DNA of 64,000 nt, taken from positions 1 to 64,000 of the forward strand of contig JAIBBV010000007.1 of the NCBI GenBank assembly GCA_019694465.1, in the 5' to 3' direction. Both the position numbers and the translations under genes were made by a program. Source of the stretch: Oligoflexia bacterium (GTDB taxonomy: Bacteria; Bdellovibrionota_C; UBA2361; JAFLCA01). The notes beneath the pieces were generated by a model. It was not told the DNA's origin. It saw only the letters and a list, made by a program, of their open reading frames with translations, and searched no databases. This document shows positions 18,549-26,668 of the stretch, piece by piece (positions within the stretch are counted from its first letter, which is position 1; each line of letters starts with the position of its first letter).

Positions 18549-21506
18549 ATGAGCAGGCGAAGAAAAATAAGTCGACTTTCCAAAGCAATCGGGTTTACCA
18601 CTTTCATCATTGCAAGTCTTAGCTTGCCTACTTGGGCCCAGTGCAGAGTTGTGCAGCAAGATACAAGTATCGGCGCAGCTGAGGTTAATGCTCAGCACTG
18701 GCACACTACACAGTGGGGGCCGCTGCCTACGCAAATATCATTCTTCGTAAGTAATTGCCCCGCCCTGCAGGCTCTCGACACGGCCCACCTAATCAGTGAT
18801 GTAATAGTAAACGCCCAAATCGTTAAGCCATCCGGTGGGACACCTGATACACGCTATGGCTTTCTCTTTGATCGTAGCGATCCAGACGCCATTACATTTG
18901 CGCTGCGCTTCATCCCAGAGGAAGTTGGAACTTATCAAGTTAACACTACCATTTCACTTCAGGGCCAACCGCTCGCTCAAGCATCTGCCTTAGTGGAGTC
19001 GGAGCCTAATACTTCTACTGAAGCTCGTGGCCCCTTGATATACAGCGCAACTAGCCCGAGTAAATTGCGCGATAAGCGCAGCCGGAACGTGGTAGTTCTC
19101 CAGGGGATTAACGATGGGCATGACGTAGCGACAACACTAATGGCCCCGTTTGGATATAGCGGCGCGTCCGACTACAAGCTTGATGGACAAAGCGCAGCTG
19201 AAAGGGACATCTCGCCGAATGTCTCACCTGAGACATCAAATTTAGATTCAGCGCTCGCTGCACTTGATGATGCTACGAATGCTGTACGTCTTATGCTACC
19301 AAATGGCTTCTTGAGCACCTATCAAAACAGTAGTGGCGAATCTATAAGCATGAATGACGATAGCCTAAAAGCCGCCGTGGTGTTTGACCGCCGGATTTTC
19401 GCGCATGCCGCGAAAAATAAGTATATCTGGTTAACTGCGCTTAGAGACACAACTACCTACGCCAGCTCAATAGATGGCATCGCAGGAATGCGGTCATATC
19501 TGCGCTATATCTGCGCGCGCTGGGGCGCGATTTTATCAGTACTTCAATTTCTAAATGAGCCACGAGGGACAAATAGGTCCCTAGCGCTAGATTTCGCGCA
19601 GTCTGTGCGGGGCTGGTTCGGAGGACTACTATCGATAGGGTGGACCGATGCCAACACTCCTGTCGACGCAGCTGGCAGCGCAGCGATAATGGACGCTCAT
19701 CTTTATGTAGATGACCAGGGCATACTTAACCAAGGTGCCAATGGCGATCTTGCTATTAGCAGTATACGCGCCACTCTGCAGTCAACCTACGGATCTCTAT
19801 ATTCCTCAATGATTCCTATCCTGGGCGAAGTTGGACATTACGCCACAGTCGCCGCGGATCACCAGTACGATCGCTCTCAAGTTAGTAATGATCGGCGCAT
19901 GTTAGCAGCTACCTTCGAGGGAATTGGTGGGGCCCTATACTGGCCAAGCGCCAAGACTAATTGCGGCACCGGCCCAACTGGACCATACCTGGCAACAGAG
20001 ATTTTCCGAAAGGAGCACTTTACACTAAACCTAATCGATCGAGTGATGCGAAAAATTGCACAACCCGATTTGGCCTTACTGTCCGTTACTAGCAATGACA
20101 CGAGTGTCAGAATTAGAGCACTCTCCTCCCCTCGCACGCTTGGAATACTGGTGCTAGGTGCAGATCGCTCGACCGCGCATGCCTCAACTCGACTGAACGC
20201 ATCTATCCCGGCGGCTCTGGACTACAAAGTATACGACATCAACACTGGCCAAATACTTGGCTCTGGGCGCAGCAGTGGAACTATCACGCTGCCAAGCTTT
20301 CGAGACGGAGTAATAGTAGTGGGCTGGCTTCCTGGCCAGGAAGTAAACACTAAACCAATTCTTGCGCTTCAAACCTCAGCCAGCTCAAACCCATACCATC
20401 GTCCACATTTGGAATGTGGCCCGATGGTTCGCGATACATTGAATGGAGATCGGAATACAGTCTTTACCTTAAGCGCTCGCGCTATTGATTTAGAGGGCGA
20501 TGCTACAAGCTTCTCCTGGTCATTTGATGATGGCAGCCCCAGTCTGCAAAACGTTGCCCAAATCACGCATCAGTTCCCTCCTGGCGTATGGCACACCAAT
20601 CTCGCAGCTGGCGGGAGCACTCTTGTTGCACAGGCCGCAATTCTCGGGGATGTCGCACCGGCGGTGGTTAACACTGACAGAATTCATAATAAATGGACTC
20701 CACAGCAAGTACGTCTATGCCCAGGACAGGGCATCCCTTACACTATTGGCGTAAACTATACAGAACAGCGAAGTGCTAACGGAACATATGACTATCTCCT
20801 GCAAGAAAGCTTCATACAGTCATTCTTGAGCTCCGTACCGGCTGGAGTCTCACACCTCCAAACAAGCTATGGGCCATCGACTGTGGTAATTATGCCTCGG
20901 ACTGCACAAGCAAACTCAAGCATGGTGCTTACCAGTCGCTCAGGCCAGAGAAGTGGCACACTGACTGGCGCTCCAGTAGCAGTTAACGTCGAGGTGGGAG
21001 ACTGCAACGATTCCCCAGTTCTAGGAGGTGGCCTTAGCGTCAGCAATTCCTATGACTTCTTTTCATATGAACCAAATGGCGAAACAGTGCGCTTTTTCTT
21101 GTTACTTTTTAATGGTGACTGTTCCGCGAGCAACCTTACCCAACATTACCTAGCTACAATTGGCCTGGCGGCTAGCGCGACTATGAACCCGAATACAAAA
21201 ATATATCGTTTTAATATACCTAGCGGTGTTGGAAATTATCAGCTATGCGCAGTCCCTTTTGGCGCCGATCCGCATGACAAGATCGGCTTTGGTCCAGCGG
21301 TAGATATTTCTGGTTATTCAGCCTTGTCGCTACAAAAATCAAGCAAGAAAAAGCTAAGTAAACGCGAAAAGCGAACACGCGAACGCAAGCGCAGATCAGC
21401 TTGGATACAAAACCTAAAAAGGGTCAGCGGCAATCAGCAAATACCGGGAAATAATGCTGGCTTTATATTGCAGGAGCTAGCGTCAGCGCTGCCATTGAAC
21501 AGATAG
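18549..21506 (+). CDS. Secreted clan GH-A-like glycoside hydrolase with N-terminal DUF5060-like and C-terminal beta domains
   Basis: 985 aa. A signal peptide covers about residues 11-31 (cleavage near WAQC). An Ig-like N-terminal domain (about 38-150) resembles the DUF5060 domain found before some endoglucanase-like barrels. The barrel (about 160-500) has the acid/base-type motif LNEP (E337), DAHLYV (384), a candidate nucleophile in ILGEVG (E427) and LYW (465), the clan GH-A pattern. About 605-700 looks like a cadherin/PKD-type beta domain (LSARAIDLEGDATSFSWSFD). The C-terminus carries a very basic run (KKKLSKREKRTRERKRRS, about 940-958). The substrate is unknown. It lies 46 bp before the ABC exporter genes on the same strand and may be cotranscribed with them. 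Confidence 0.72.
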   Translation: MSRRRKISRLSKAIGFTTFIIASLSLPTWAQCRVVQQDTSIGAAEVNAQHWHTTQWGPLPTQISFFVSNCPALQALDTAHLISDVIVNAQIVKPSGGTPDTRYGFLFDRSDPDAITFALRFIPEEVGTYQVNTTISLQGQPLAQASALVESEPNTSTEARGPLIYSATSPSKLRDKRSRNVVVLQGINDGHDVATTLMAPFGYSGASDYKLDGQSAAERDISPNVSPETSNLDSALAALDDATNAVRLMLPNGFLSTYQNSSGESISMNDDSLKAAVVFDRRIFAHAAKNKYIWLTALRDTTTYASSIDGIAGMRSYLRYICARWGAILSVLQFLNEPRGTNRSLALDFAQSVRGWFGGLLSIGWTDANTPVDAAGSAAIMDAHLYVDDQGILNQGANGDLAISSIRATLQSTYGSLYSSMIPILGEVGHYATVAADHQYDRSQVSNDRRMLAATFEGIGGALYWPSAKTNCGTGPTGPYLATEIFRKEHFTLNLIDRVMRKIAQPDLALLSVTSNDTSVRIRALSSPRTLGILVLGADRSTAHASTRLNASIPAALDYKVYDINTGQILGSGRSSGTITLPSFRDGVIVVGWLPGQEVNTKPILALQTSASSNPYHRPHLECGPMVRDTLNGDRNTVFTLSARAIDLEGDATSFSWSFDDGSPSLQNVAQITHQFPPGVWHTNLAAGGSTLVAQAAILGDVAPAVVNTDRIHNKWTPQQVRLCPGQGIPYTIGVNYTEQRSANGTYDYLLQESFIQSFLSSVPAGVSHLQTSYGPSTVVIMPRTAQANSSMVLTSRSGQRSGTLTGAPVAVNVEVGDCNDSPVLGGGLSVSNSYDFFSYEPNGETVRFFLLLFNGDCSASNLTQHYLATIGLAASATMNPNTKIYRFNIPSGVGNYQLCAVPFGADPHDKIGFGPAVDISGYSALSLQKSSKKKLSKREKRTRERKRRSAWIQNLKRVSGNQQIPGNNAGFILQELASALPLNR

Positions 21507-21552
21507 GGTCACGACTACCAAGCTTTATCGCCGGGTGATATCGTAGACGGCA

Positions 21553-22554
21553 ATGAGCCCAATAATCAGTGTCAATAACCTATGCAAACACTTTAACGTA
21601 AAGGAGCGTGGGGCGGGCATTTCCTCTGCTCTTTCAAGCTTCTTCAAGCCGCGCTATCGCGTTGTGCAGGCAGTTGAGAATATCTCATTCGAAGTGCAAG
21701 CTGGGGAACGGGTAGCCTTCATCGGGCCCAACGGAGCCGGCAAATCTACCACCATCAAGATGTTAACTGGTATTCTATTCCCCTCCTCCGGGAGCATGGA
21801 TGTACTTGGGTATAACCCTAGTGAGCAGCGTAAGGAACTTGCGCTGCATATCGGTATCGTTTTCGGGCAACGCCCACAGCTGTGGTACCATTTGCCTGCT
21901 ATTGATACCTTGCGTTTTCTAGCGCGCATTTACGAACTAAATATTCCGACCTTTACGCAACGACTGCGGGAACTATCGGTTGCCTTGGAGCTAGAGCCAC
22001 TACTGAACGTTCCAGTGCGTAAGCTTTCACTTGGTCAACGCATGCGTTGCGAAGTTGCCGCATCACTGCTACATCGACCAAAAGTTATTTTTCTAGATGA
22101 GCCGACTATAGGTCTTGATGTCATTGCCAAACAGCAAATAAGAAGTTTCATACGGGAACTTAACGAGCGCGATCAAACAACGATCTTTCTTACTTCACAT
22201 GACGCCTCAGACATAGAACTGCTAGCACAGCGCACAATCGTGATCGGCGCGGGACGCCTACTGTTTGACGACAGCACTGAAAACTTTGTGCGCACTTACA
22301 TTCGATCAAAGACCATCGAAATAATTTTGCGCCAGCCAAGCGCCGAAATCCGTCTCCCGGCAGGGCGTCTAGTAAAGCACGAGCCATTTCGCATCATGGT
22401 TGAAGTCGATACTCGAACAGAGTCTATCGAAAGCTTACTTAGCTATGCGGTGAACCATTTTCAAATTCAGGATATCAATATTTACGATCCGGATATGGAG
22501 GAGGTTATTCGCACCATGTATAGCGAAAACCGCCTGACCGGGAGCATGCGATGA
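21553..22554 (+). CDS. ABC-2 type transporter, ATP-binding protein (COG4586-like)
   Basis: 333 aa. It has Walker A (FIGPNGAGKSTTIKMLTG), the Q-loop region (VFGQRPQLWYHLPA), signature LSLGQRMRCE, Walker B with VIFLDEPTIGLD, and a switch His (TSHDASDIE). The C-terminal approximately 80 residues form the extra domain common in exporter ATPases. The last four bases overlap the next gene (ATGA), showing translational coupling. With the two following permeases it matches the COG4586/4587/3694 exporter set; the cargo is unknown. Confidence 0.92.
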   Translation: MSPIISVNNLCKHFNVKERGAGISSALSSFFKPRYRVVQAVENISFEVQAGERVAFIGPNGAGKSTTIKMLTGILFPSSGSMDVLGYNPSEQRKELALHIGIVFGQRPQLWYHLPAIDTLRFLARIYELNIPTFTQRLRELSVALELEPLLNVPVRKLSLGQRMRCEVAASLLHRPKVIFLDEPTIGLDVIAKQQIRSFIRELNERDQTTIFLTSHDASDIELLAQRTIVIGAGRLLFDDSTENFVRTYIRSKTIEIILRQPSAEIRLPAGRLVKHEPFRIMVEVDTRTESIESLLSYAVNHFQIQDINIYDPDMEEVIRTMYSENRLTGSMR

Positions 22555-23381
22555 TCCCCCTCATGCGTATTTCTTGGCGCCGCGAGATCCTCAAATACTT
22601 AGAGGCTGCCCGCATTAGTTTCCGCTCACGAGCGGCCTATCCAATAACTCTCCTCAGCCGCCTGCTAACAATCGGGTTACGAATCTGGATCTTTTACGCT
22701 GTCTACTCAGCCACCTACAGATCTGTGGGTGGCGACCAGATTGGTGGGCTTAGTCTAGCGCAACTGCTGTGGGTACTAGCGCTAACCCAAAGCTTCCAGG
22801 CCAGCATGCGCCCGCCCTCGATATCGACAATAGTGGAAGAGGAAATTCGAAGTGGCGAATTTGCCTATACCGTGTGCCGCCCCTTCTCCTACGTCATTTA
22901 TCACTTAGCTAGTCATATCGGCCGCTCACTGCCGACGCTTTTTGTGAATGTGTGCGGGGTTTGCGCGGTATGCCTAGTATTGGTCGGCCCAATATCTGTC
23001 AGTACCAGCAGTGTTGGCTTGGGACTACTGTGCCTGTGCTTAGGCATTATTATAGATTTCCTACTCACATTCAGTATCGGCCTAAGTGCTCTTTGGATCG
23101 AAGATACTTTTGGGGCTTTTATTCTTTACCAAAAAACACAACTTGTGTTGGGCGGTCAAATACTTCCGCTCACTATGTTTCCTGGCCTGATGCGCTCAAT
23201 TGCCGAGCGCTTGCCATTTGCAGTCTCATTTTACAGCGCGGCGCACCTGCTTGTTGATTTTGACTATCCTCTGTTTTGGAGTGTGATAGGCGTACAAGTA
23301 TTCTGGATTCTTGCTGGCGCGCTCATCGCACAAACTTGCTTTAGACGCGGTATGCGAAGCGTTTCAATAAATGGAGGCTAA
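22551..23381 (+). CDS. ABC-2 type transporter permease (COG4587-like)
   Basis: 276 aa integral membrane protein with about six hydrophobic segments. The conserved motif VEEEIRSGEFAYTVCRPFSY (about 98-117) is characteristic of these permeases, where the wording is typically IxxGxIxxxLxRP. It starts inside the ATPase stop codon and overlaps the next permease by 11 bp, so the three genes form one tightly coupled operon. Confidence 0.87.
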   Translation: MIPLMRISWRREILKYLEAARISFRSRAAYPITLLSRLLTIGLRIWIFYAVYSATYRSVGGDQIGGLSLAQLLWVLALTQSFQASMRPPSISTIVEEEIRSGEFAYTVCRPFSYVIYHLASHIGRSLPTLFVNVCGVCAVCLVLVGPISVSTSSVGLGLLCLCLGIIIDFLLTFSIGLSALWIEDTFGAFILYQKTQLVLGGQILPLTMFPGLMRSIAERLPFAVSFYSAAHLLVDFDYPLFWSVIGVQVFWILAGALIAQTCFRRGMRSVSINGG

Positions 23382-24183
23382 AGCAGTGTTGGGCAATTGC
23401 ATCAATTGTTTGCGCCTATCATTTGAGCTGTTCAAGCTTTCCTTCCTATCTGAGCTGGAATATCGCTTCAGCTTTTTCGTCAAGGTGCTGGGAATATTCG
23501 CCAACGACATTACGTTTTTGCTGATTTGGTACCTATACTTCATGCGTTTTCCGGACCTTAATGGCTGGCACTTTAAGGAGACGCTAGTGCTGTTAGGCCT
23601 GTCTGCCACCTCCTACGGTTGGGTATTGATGATACTGCGTGGATTAACTCAACTCGCGCGCACCATTTGCCGTGGCGAGCTTGACTACTATCTGTCGTTC
23701 CCAGTGCATCCGCTAAGCCTACACGCAGTTTCCCGCACTGATATTGGCTCAATTGGCGACATACTTTATGCACTTATAGTTTTCGGGTTATATCCCGATC
23801 GAAGTCTGGCCTTCATTGTTTGGTTTTTGGTATTGGCTTTTTTCGGTGGATTAGTTTTCGCAGCGTTCTTAATTTTATCGCAGTCAATCGCTTTCTATGT
23901 AGCTAACTTTGAAGATGCCGCTGAGCAGCTATGGTGGTCGATGATTGCTTTCTGTCTCTATCCTCAATCAGTTTTCGACGGTGCTCTGCGCTTGGTGATG
24001 CTGACCGTGTTCCCCGCCTTTTTCATGTGCAGTTTGCCGGTTGCTGCCCTGCTTGAGTTTAGTTGGACCAAGTTGGCACTTGTGGCAAGTTTTGCCAGCT
24101 GCTTTTTTGTCCTATCGCTTGGCGTTTTCAATCGTGGCCTGCGACGCTACGAATCAGGAAATCTAATTAGCGTGTTGCGGTGA
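23371..24183 (+). CDS. ABC-2 type transporter permease (COG3694-like)
   Basis: 270 aa with about six membrane spans. It carries the parallel motif ICRGELDYYLSFPVHPLSLH (about 97-116), corresponding to IRxGELDxxLxxPxxPL of the COG3694 family. It is the second half of the heteromeric permease encoded with the two genes before it. The ATG lies within the end of the previous frame. Confidence 0.87.
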   Translation: MEAKAVLGNCINCLRLSFELFKLSFLSELEYRFSFFVKVLGIFANDITFLLIWYLYFMRFPDLNGWHFKETLVLLGLSATSYGWVLMILRGLTQLARTICRGELDYYLSFPVHPLSLHAVSRTDIGSIGDILYALIVFGLYPDRSLAFIVWFLVLAFFGGLVFAAFLILSQSIAFYVANFEDAAEQLWWSMIAFCLYPQSVFDGALRLVMLTVFPAFFMCSLPVAALLEFSWTKLALVASFASCFFVLSLGVFNRGLRRYESGNLISVLR

Positions 24184-24270
24184 TTAGATTCCCCTTGCCC
24201 CTAGTATGGCATTCAACGATTAGGGTTGACGCATCCCGCTAGGATTAAGCCAGAAACTTCATAAAATTCA

Positions 24271-24320
24271 TTGACTACAGGCAGTTAGAATATAAATGTA
24301 ATACATTTACATTATAAGTA
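24271..24320 (+). promoter_or_regulatory. Putative promoter/operator upstream of the Cys-rich lipoprotein gene
   Basis: A TTGACT box (24271-24276) precedes an AT-rich stretch from 24290. Inside this is a near-palindrome, AATGTAA (24295-24301) and TTTACATT (24306-24313). Spacing to the best -10-like sequence is not ideal, so exact boxes are uncertain. The leader to ATG 24398 would be about 90 nt. Confidence 0.35.
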
Positions 24321-24397
24321 TCAGCGTCCTCAACGCAGCGCATAACTGTCCTTGACCGTATAACAATTGTCTTAAGTGGAATCTTTTGGAGGTTTTT

Positions 24398-25135
24398 ATG
24401 CTTGCCTATCCTATTCTATGCAGAGGTCGATTCATTTTATCGCTTGCTCTTCTGTTTTCTCTCGGCGCCTGCACGACGAAAGAGTGCGGCTCAGTAACCA
24501 AGGTGAATGACACCATCTCATTCGACGTTACTATCCATGAATTTAATCCAATTAAGGCAGCAGGTAAAATCGCCGGCAATGCAGTCAACATTGACTTTAA
24601 CGGGTCAAATCAAGGTCTAGCGACTGCAATCGGCACAGCCACTATGGAAAAGGATGAGAATGATTATATCAGCGCGGAGACCAAGGCGGAACTTGAGACA
24701 CAGGCTCAGGAATTTGCCACGAACTGGCTTAACAACAACTCCGGGGCTGTATGCAACTCTTGCCCAAACAATGCTCATAAGCCATGCAAGGCACATGCAA
24801 ATGTAAAAACTGAGTTTGTCTCGGCTAGTATTATTAGATACAAGAGCGGCAGTCCCTCAGTGGTGCGGATGAAATATAGGATTGTGGGCAACTTCAAATG
24901 CGCACCTTGTCCCACTTGTGGAGCTCAACAAACATCAAGTACTATCCAAGATCCTGTGTCAGAGATTGCATGTACAGGCGCAGCTAACAGTGATGCCACC
25001 GCAATAGAAGATAGCTCGAACACAAGGGCTACTCTATCAATGGGCGGGGATGAAGCGATCTACTCATATGATGATGGAGTTGCAATTCATGTCCCGTTGA
25101 GTGAATCGACTCTTTTAGACCCTGTTGTTCAGTAG
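24398..25135 (+). CDS. Cys-rich lipoprotein of unknown function
   Basis: 245 aa. ATG 24398 has GGAGG 7 bp upstream; the earlier TTG is ignored. The signal peptide ends in a lipobox (FSLGAC), so it is probably a lipid-anchored periplasmic or outer-membrane protein. The mature part has paired Cys motifs (CNSCPNNAHKPC near 130; CAPCPTC near 168) that could bind metal or form disulfides, and a low-complexity C-terminus. No family is recognised. It stands alone between the ABC operon and tRNA-Trp; a terminator-like stem follows at 25152-25193. Confidence 0.75.
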   Translation: MLAYPILCRGRFILSLALLFSLGACTTKECGSVTKVNDTISFDVTIHEFNPIKAAGKIAGNAVNIDFNGSNQGLATAIGTATMEKDENDYISAETKAELETQAQEFATNWLNNNSGAVCNSCPNNAHKPCKAHANVKTEFVSASIIRYKSGSPSVVRMKYRIVGNFKCAPCPTCGAQQTSSTIQDPVSEIACTGAANSDATAIEDSSNTRATLSMGGDEAIYSYDDGVAIHVPLSESTLLDPVVQ

Positions 25136-25151
25136 TAATGGCTAACACAAA

Positions 25152-25193
25152 GACCGTCATCTATCTACTCACTTGAGATAATAGCTGGCGGTC
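25152..25193 (+). terminator. Terminator-like stem after the lipoprotein gene
   Basis: GACCGTCA (25152-25159) pairs with TGGCGGTC (25186-25193), 8 bp with one wobble, 16 bp after the stop codon. The T-run behind it is weak (CTGTCTTTC). The rest of 25194-25420 shows nothing beyond the expected tRNA-Trp promoter region. Confidence 0.4.
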
Positions 25194-25420
25194 ACACTGT
25201 CTTTCACGTATACACCATAAAGTTCATCCCTTCTTACCTACCGTAATTGAACCCGAGTGCTCATCCTCTCATGCCAATTGGCGCAAACTCACCGGACGTA
25301 GAACACACAGCCTCGCTAAAAGTAAGTTTCTCGCGCTCTATTTCTAGCACGCACATGGCGCCTTAGGCGCTCTGTACATAGGAAGTCGAAGCAGGTAGTA
25401 TCCCAAAGTCCACAACGTCT

Positions 25421-25493
25421 ACGCTCGTAGCTCAATTGGTAGAGCGCCGGATTCCAAATCCGAAGGTTGGGGGTTCGATTCCCTCCGAGCGTG
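25421..25493 (+). tRNA. tRNA-Trp (anticodon CCA)
   Basis: 73 nt. Acceptor ACGCTCG/CGAGCGT, D-arm GCTC AATTGGTA GAGC, anticodon loop TTCCAAA (CCA) on a stem with one C-A mismatch at its outer end, T-arm GGGGG-TTCGATT-CCCTC, discriminator G followed by CA. It is not beside secE, its usual place. Confidence 0.96.
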
Positions 25494-25547
25494 CAGAGTT
25501 CTATTGCACCTTGGGCGGCTCTCATAAATCAACTATTGGCGTTCTCT

Positions 25548-26654
25548 ATGTTCACAATCGCTTTATTCGGCTCTGGGAAAATTGGTGAAACTATTTGTGC
25601 GCTGCTATGCGGCTCAAAACGCTACAAGGTCAAAGTTTGTGACTCAGATTTAGCACGCGCACAGGCTGTTGCCCAAAAGTTCCCTGGTGCAGAGGCGCAT
25701 ACCTTAAACTTAGGTGATAGCGCTGCCAGCGTGAAGTTGCTTAGTGGCTGCAACGCAGTACTTTCCGCACTCCCATTCCACTGCAATGTTCAGGTCGCCG
25801 AATACGCTCTCAAGGCGGGCGTGCATTACTTTGACCTCACCGAAGACGTTAAGACGACTGACGCGGTATCCAAGCTAGCCAAAGGTGCCAAGGTAGCTTT
25901 CATGCCACAATGTGGTTTAGCACCTGGGTTCATCAGTATAGCCGCTGCTCACCTCTGCCGTGAATTTCAGCAAATAGAGTCAGTTAAAATGCGCGTTGGG
26001 GCCCTTCCGGTATTCCCCAGTAACCGCCTGATGTACAATTTAACCTGGTCTACAGAAGGTCTAATCAACGAATATTGCAATTGGTGCGAAGCGATTGAGA
26101 ACGGCGAGCGCAAGTTAGTACCAGCGATGGAAGGCTACGAACGACTTTCTCTTGATGGCTGCGAGTATGAGGCTTTTAACACCTCCGGCGGTCTCGGCAG
26201 TTTATGTGACACCTTAGCCGGCAAGGTACGCTCACTTGACTACAAAACGATTCGCTACCCAGGACATTGCGAACTAATTAAATTTCTTCTAGATGATTTG
26301 CGATTCACGTCCGATCGAGAATCGCTAAAAAAGATTTTTGAACGTAGTCTTCCAACTACTAAGCAGGACAAGTGCATTATATTTGTTGAGGTGCGCGGCC
26401 AGAAAGACGGACGCTTCAGTCAACTTACCTATGCCAGCACAGTTTACAACTGCCTAGTTGCAGAACAGCACTTTGGAGCCATTCAGATTACGACTGCCTC
26501 TGGAATTTGCGCCCCATTAGATCTTGTTCTTACCGGCAAACTTGGCTCCAAGGGTGGAATTGTACAGTGCGAAGATATTACTCTGCCTCAATTCTTGGAT
26601 AATGAATTTGGCCGACCCTATCGTGATGATAAAGCGATGAGTGGGCTTTTCTAA
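25548..26654 (+). CDS. Saccharopine dehydrogenase-like NAD(P)-dependent enzyme
   Basis: 368 aa. The N-terminus is a Rossmann fold (FTIALFGSGKIGETICALL, GxGxxG-type), with NAVLSALPFHCNVQVAEYAL near 78-97 and GVHYFDLTEDVKTTDAV after it. A C-terminal domain of the saccharopine/lysine dehydrogenase type includes MPQCGLAPGFISIAAAHL (about 121-138). It could be a lysine 6-dehydrogenase or a carboxynorspermidine-type reductive condensing enzyme; the substrate cannot be fixed from sequence alone. ATG 25548 excludes an upstream frame that runs through tRNA-Trp. It is 14 bp before the next gene. Confidence 0.82.
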   Translation: MFTIALFGSGKIGETICALLCGSKRYKVKVCDSDLARAQAVAQKFPGAEAHTLNLGDSAASVKLLSGCNAVLSALPFHCNVQVAEYALKAGVHYFDLTEDVKTTDAVSKLAKGAKVAFMPQCGLAPGFISIAAAHLCREFQQIESVKMRVGALPVFPSNRLMYNLTWSTEGLINEYCNWCEAIENGERKLVPAMEGYERLSLDGCEYEAFNTSGGLGSLCDTLAGKVRSLDYKTIRYPGHCELIKFLLDDLRFTSDRESLKKIFERSLPTTKQDKCIIFVEVRGQKDGRFSQLTYASTVYNCLVAEQHFGAIQITTASGICAPLDLVLTGKLGSKGGIVQCEDITLPQFLDNEFGRPYRDDKAMSGLF

Positions 26655-26668
26655 ATTATTTACGGACA

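Noticed and set aside
18441-18734. 97-codon minus-strand frame at the glycosidase start
   Set aside because: Overlaps the signal peptide and N-terminal domain of the 985-aa protein; no features of its own.
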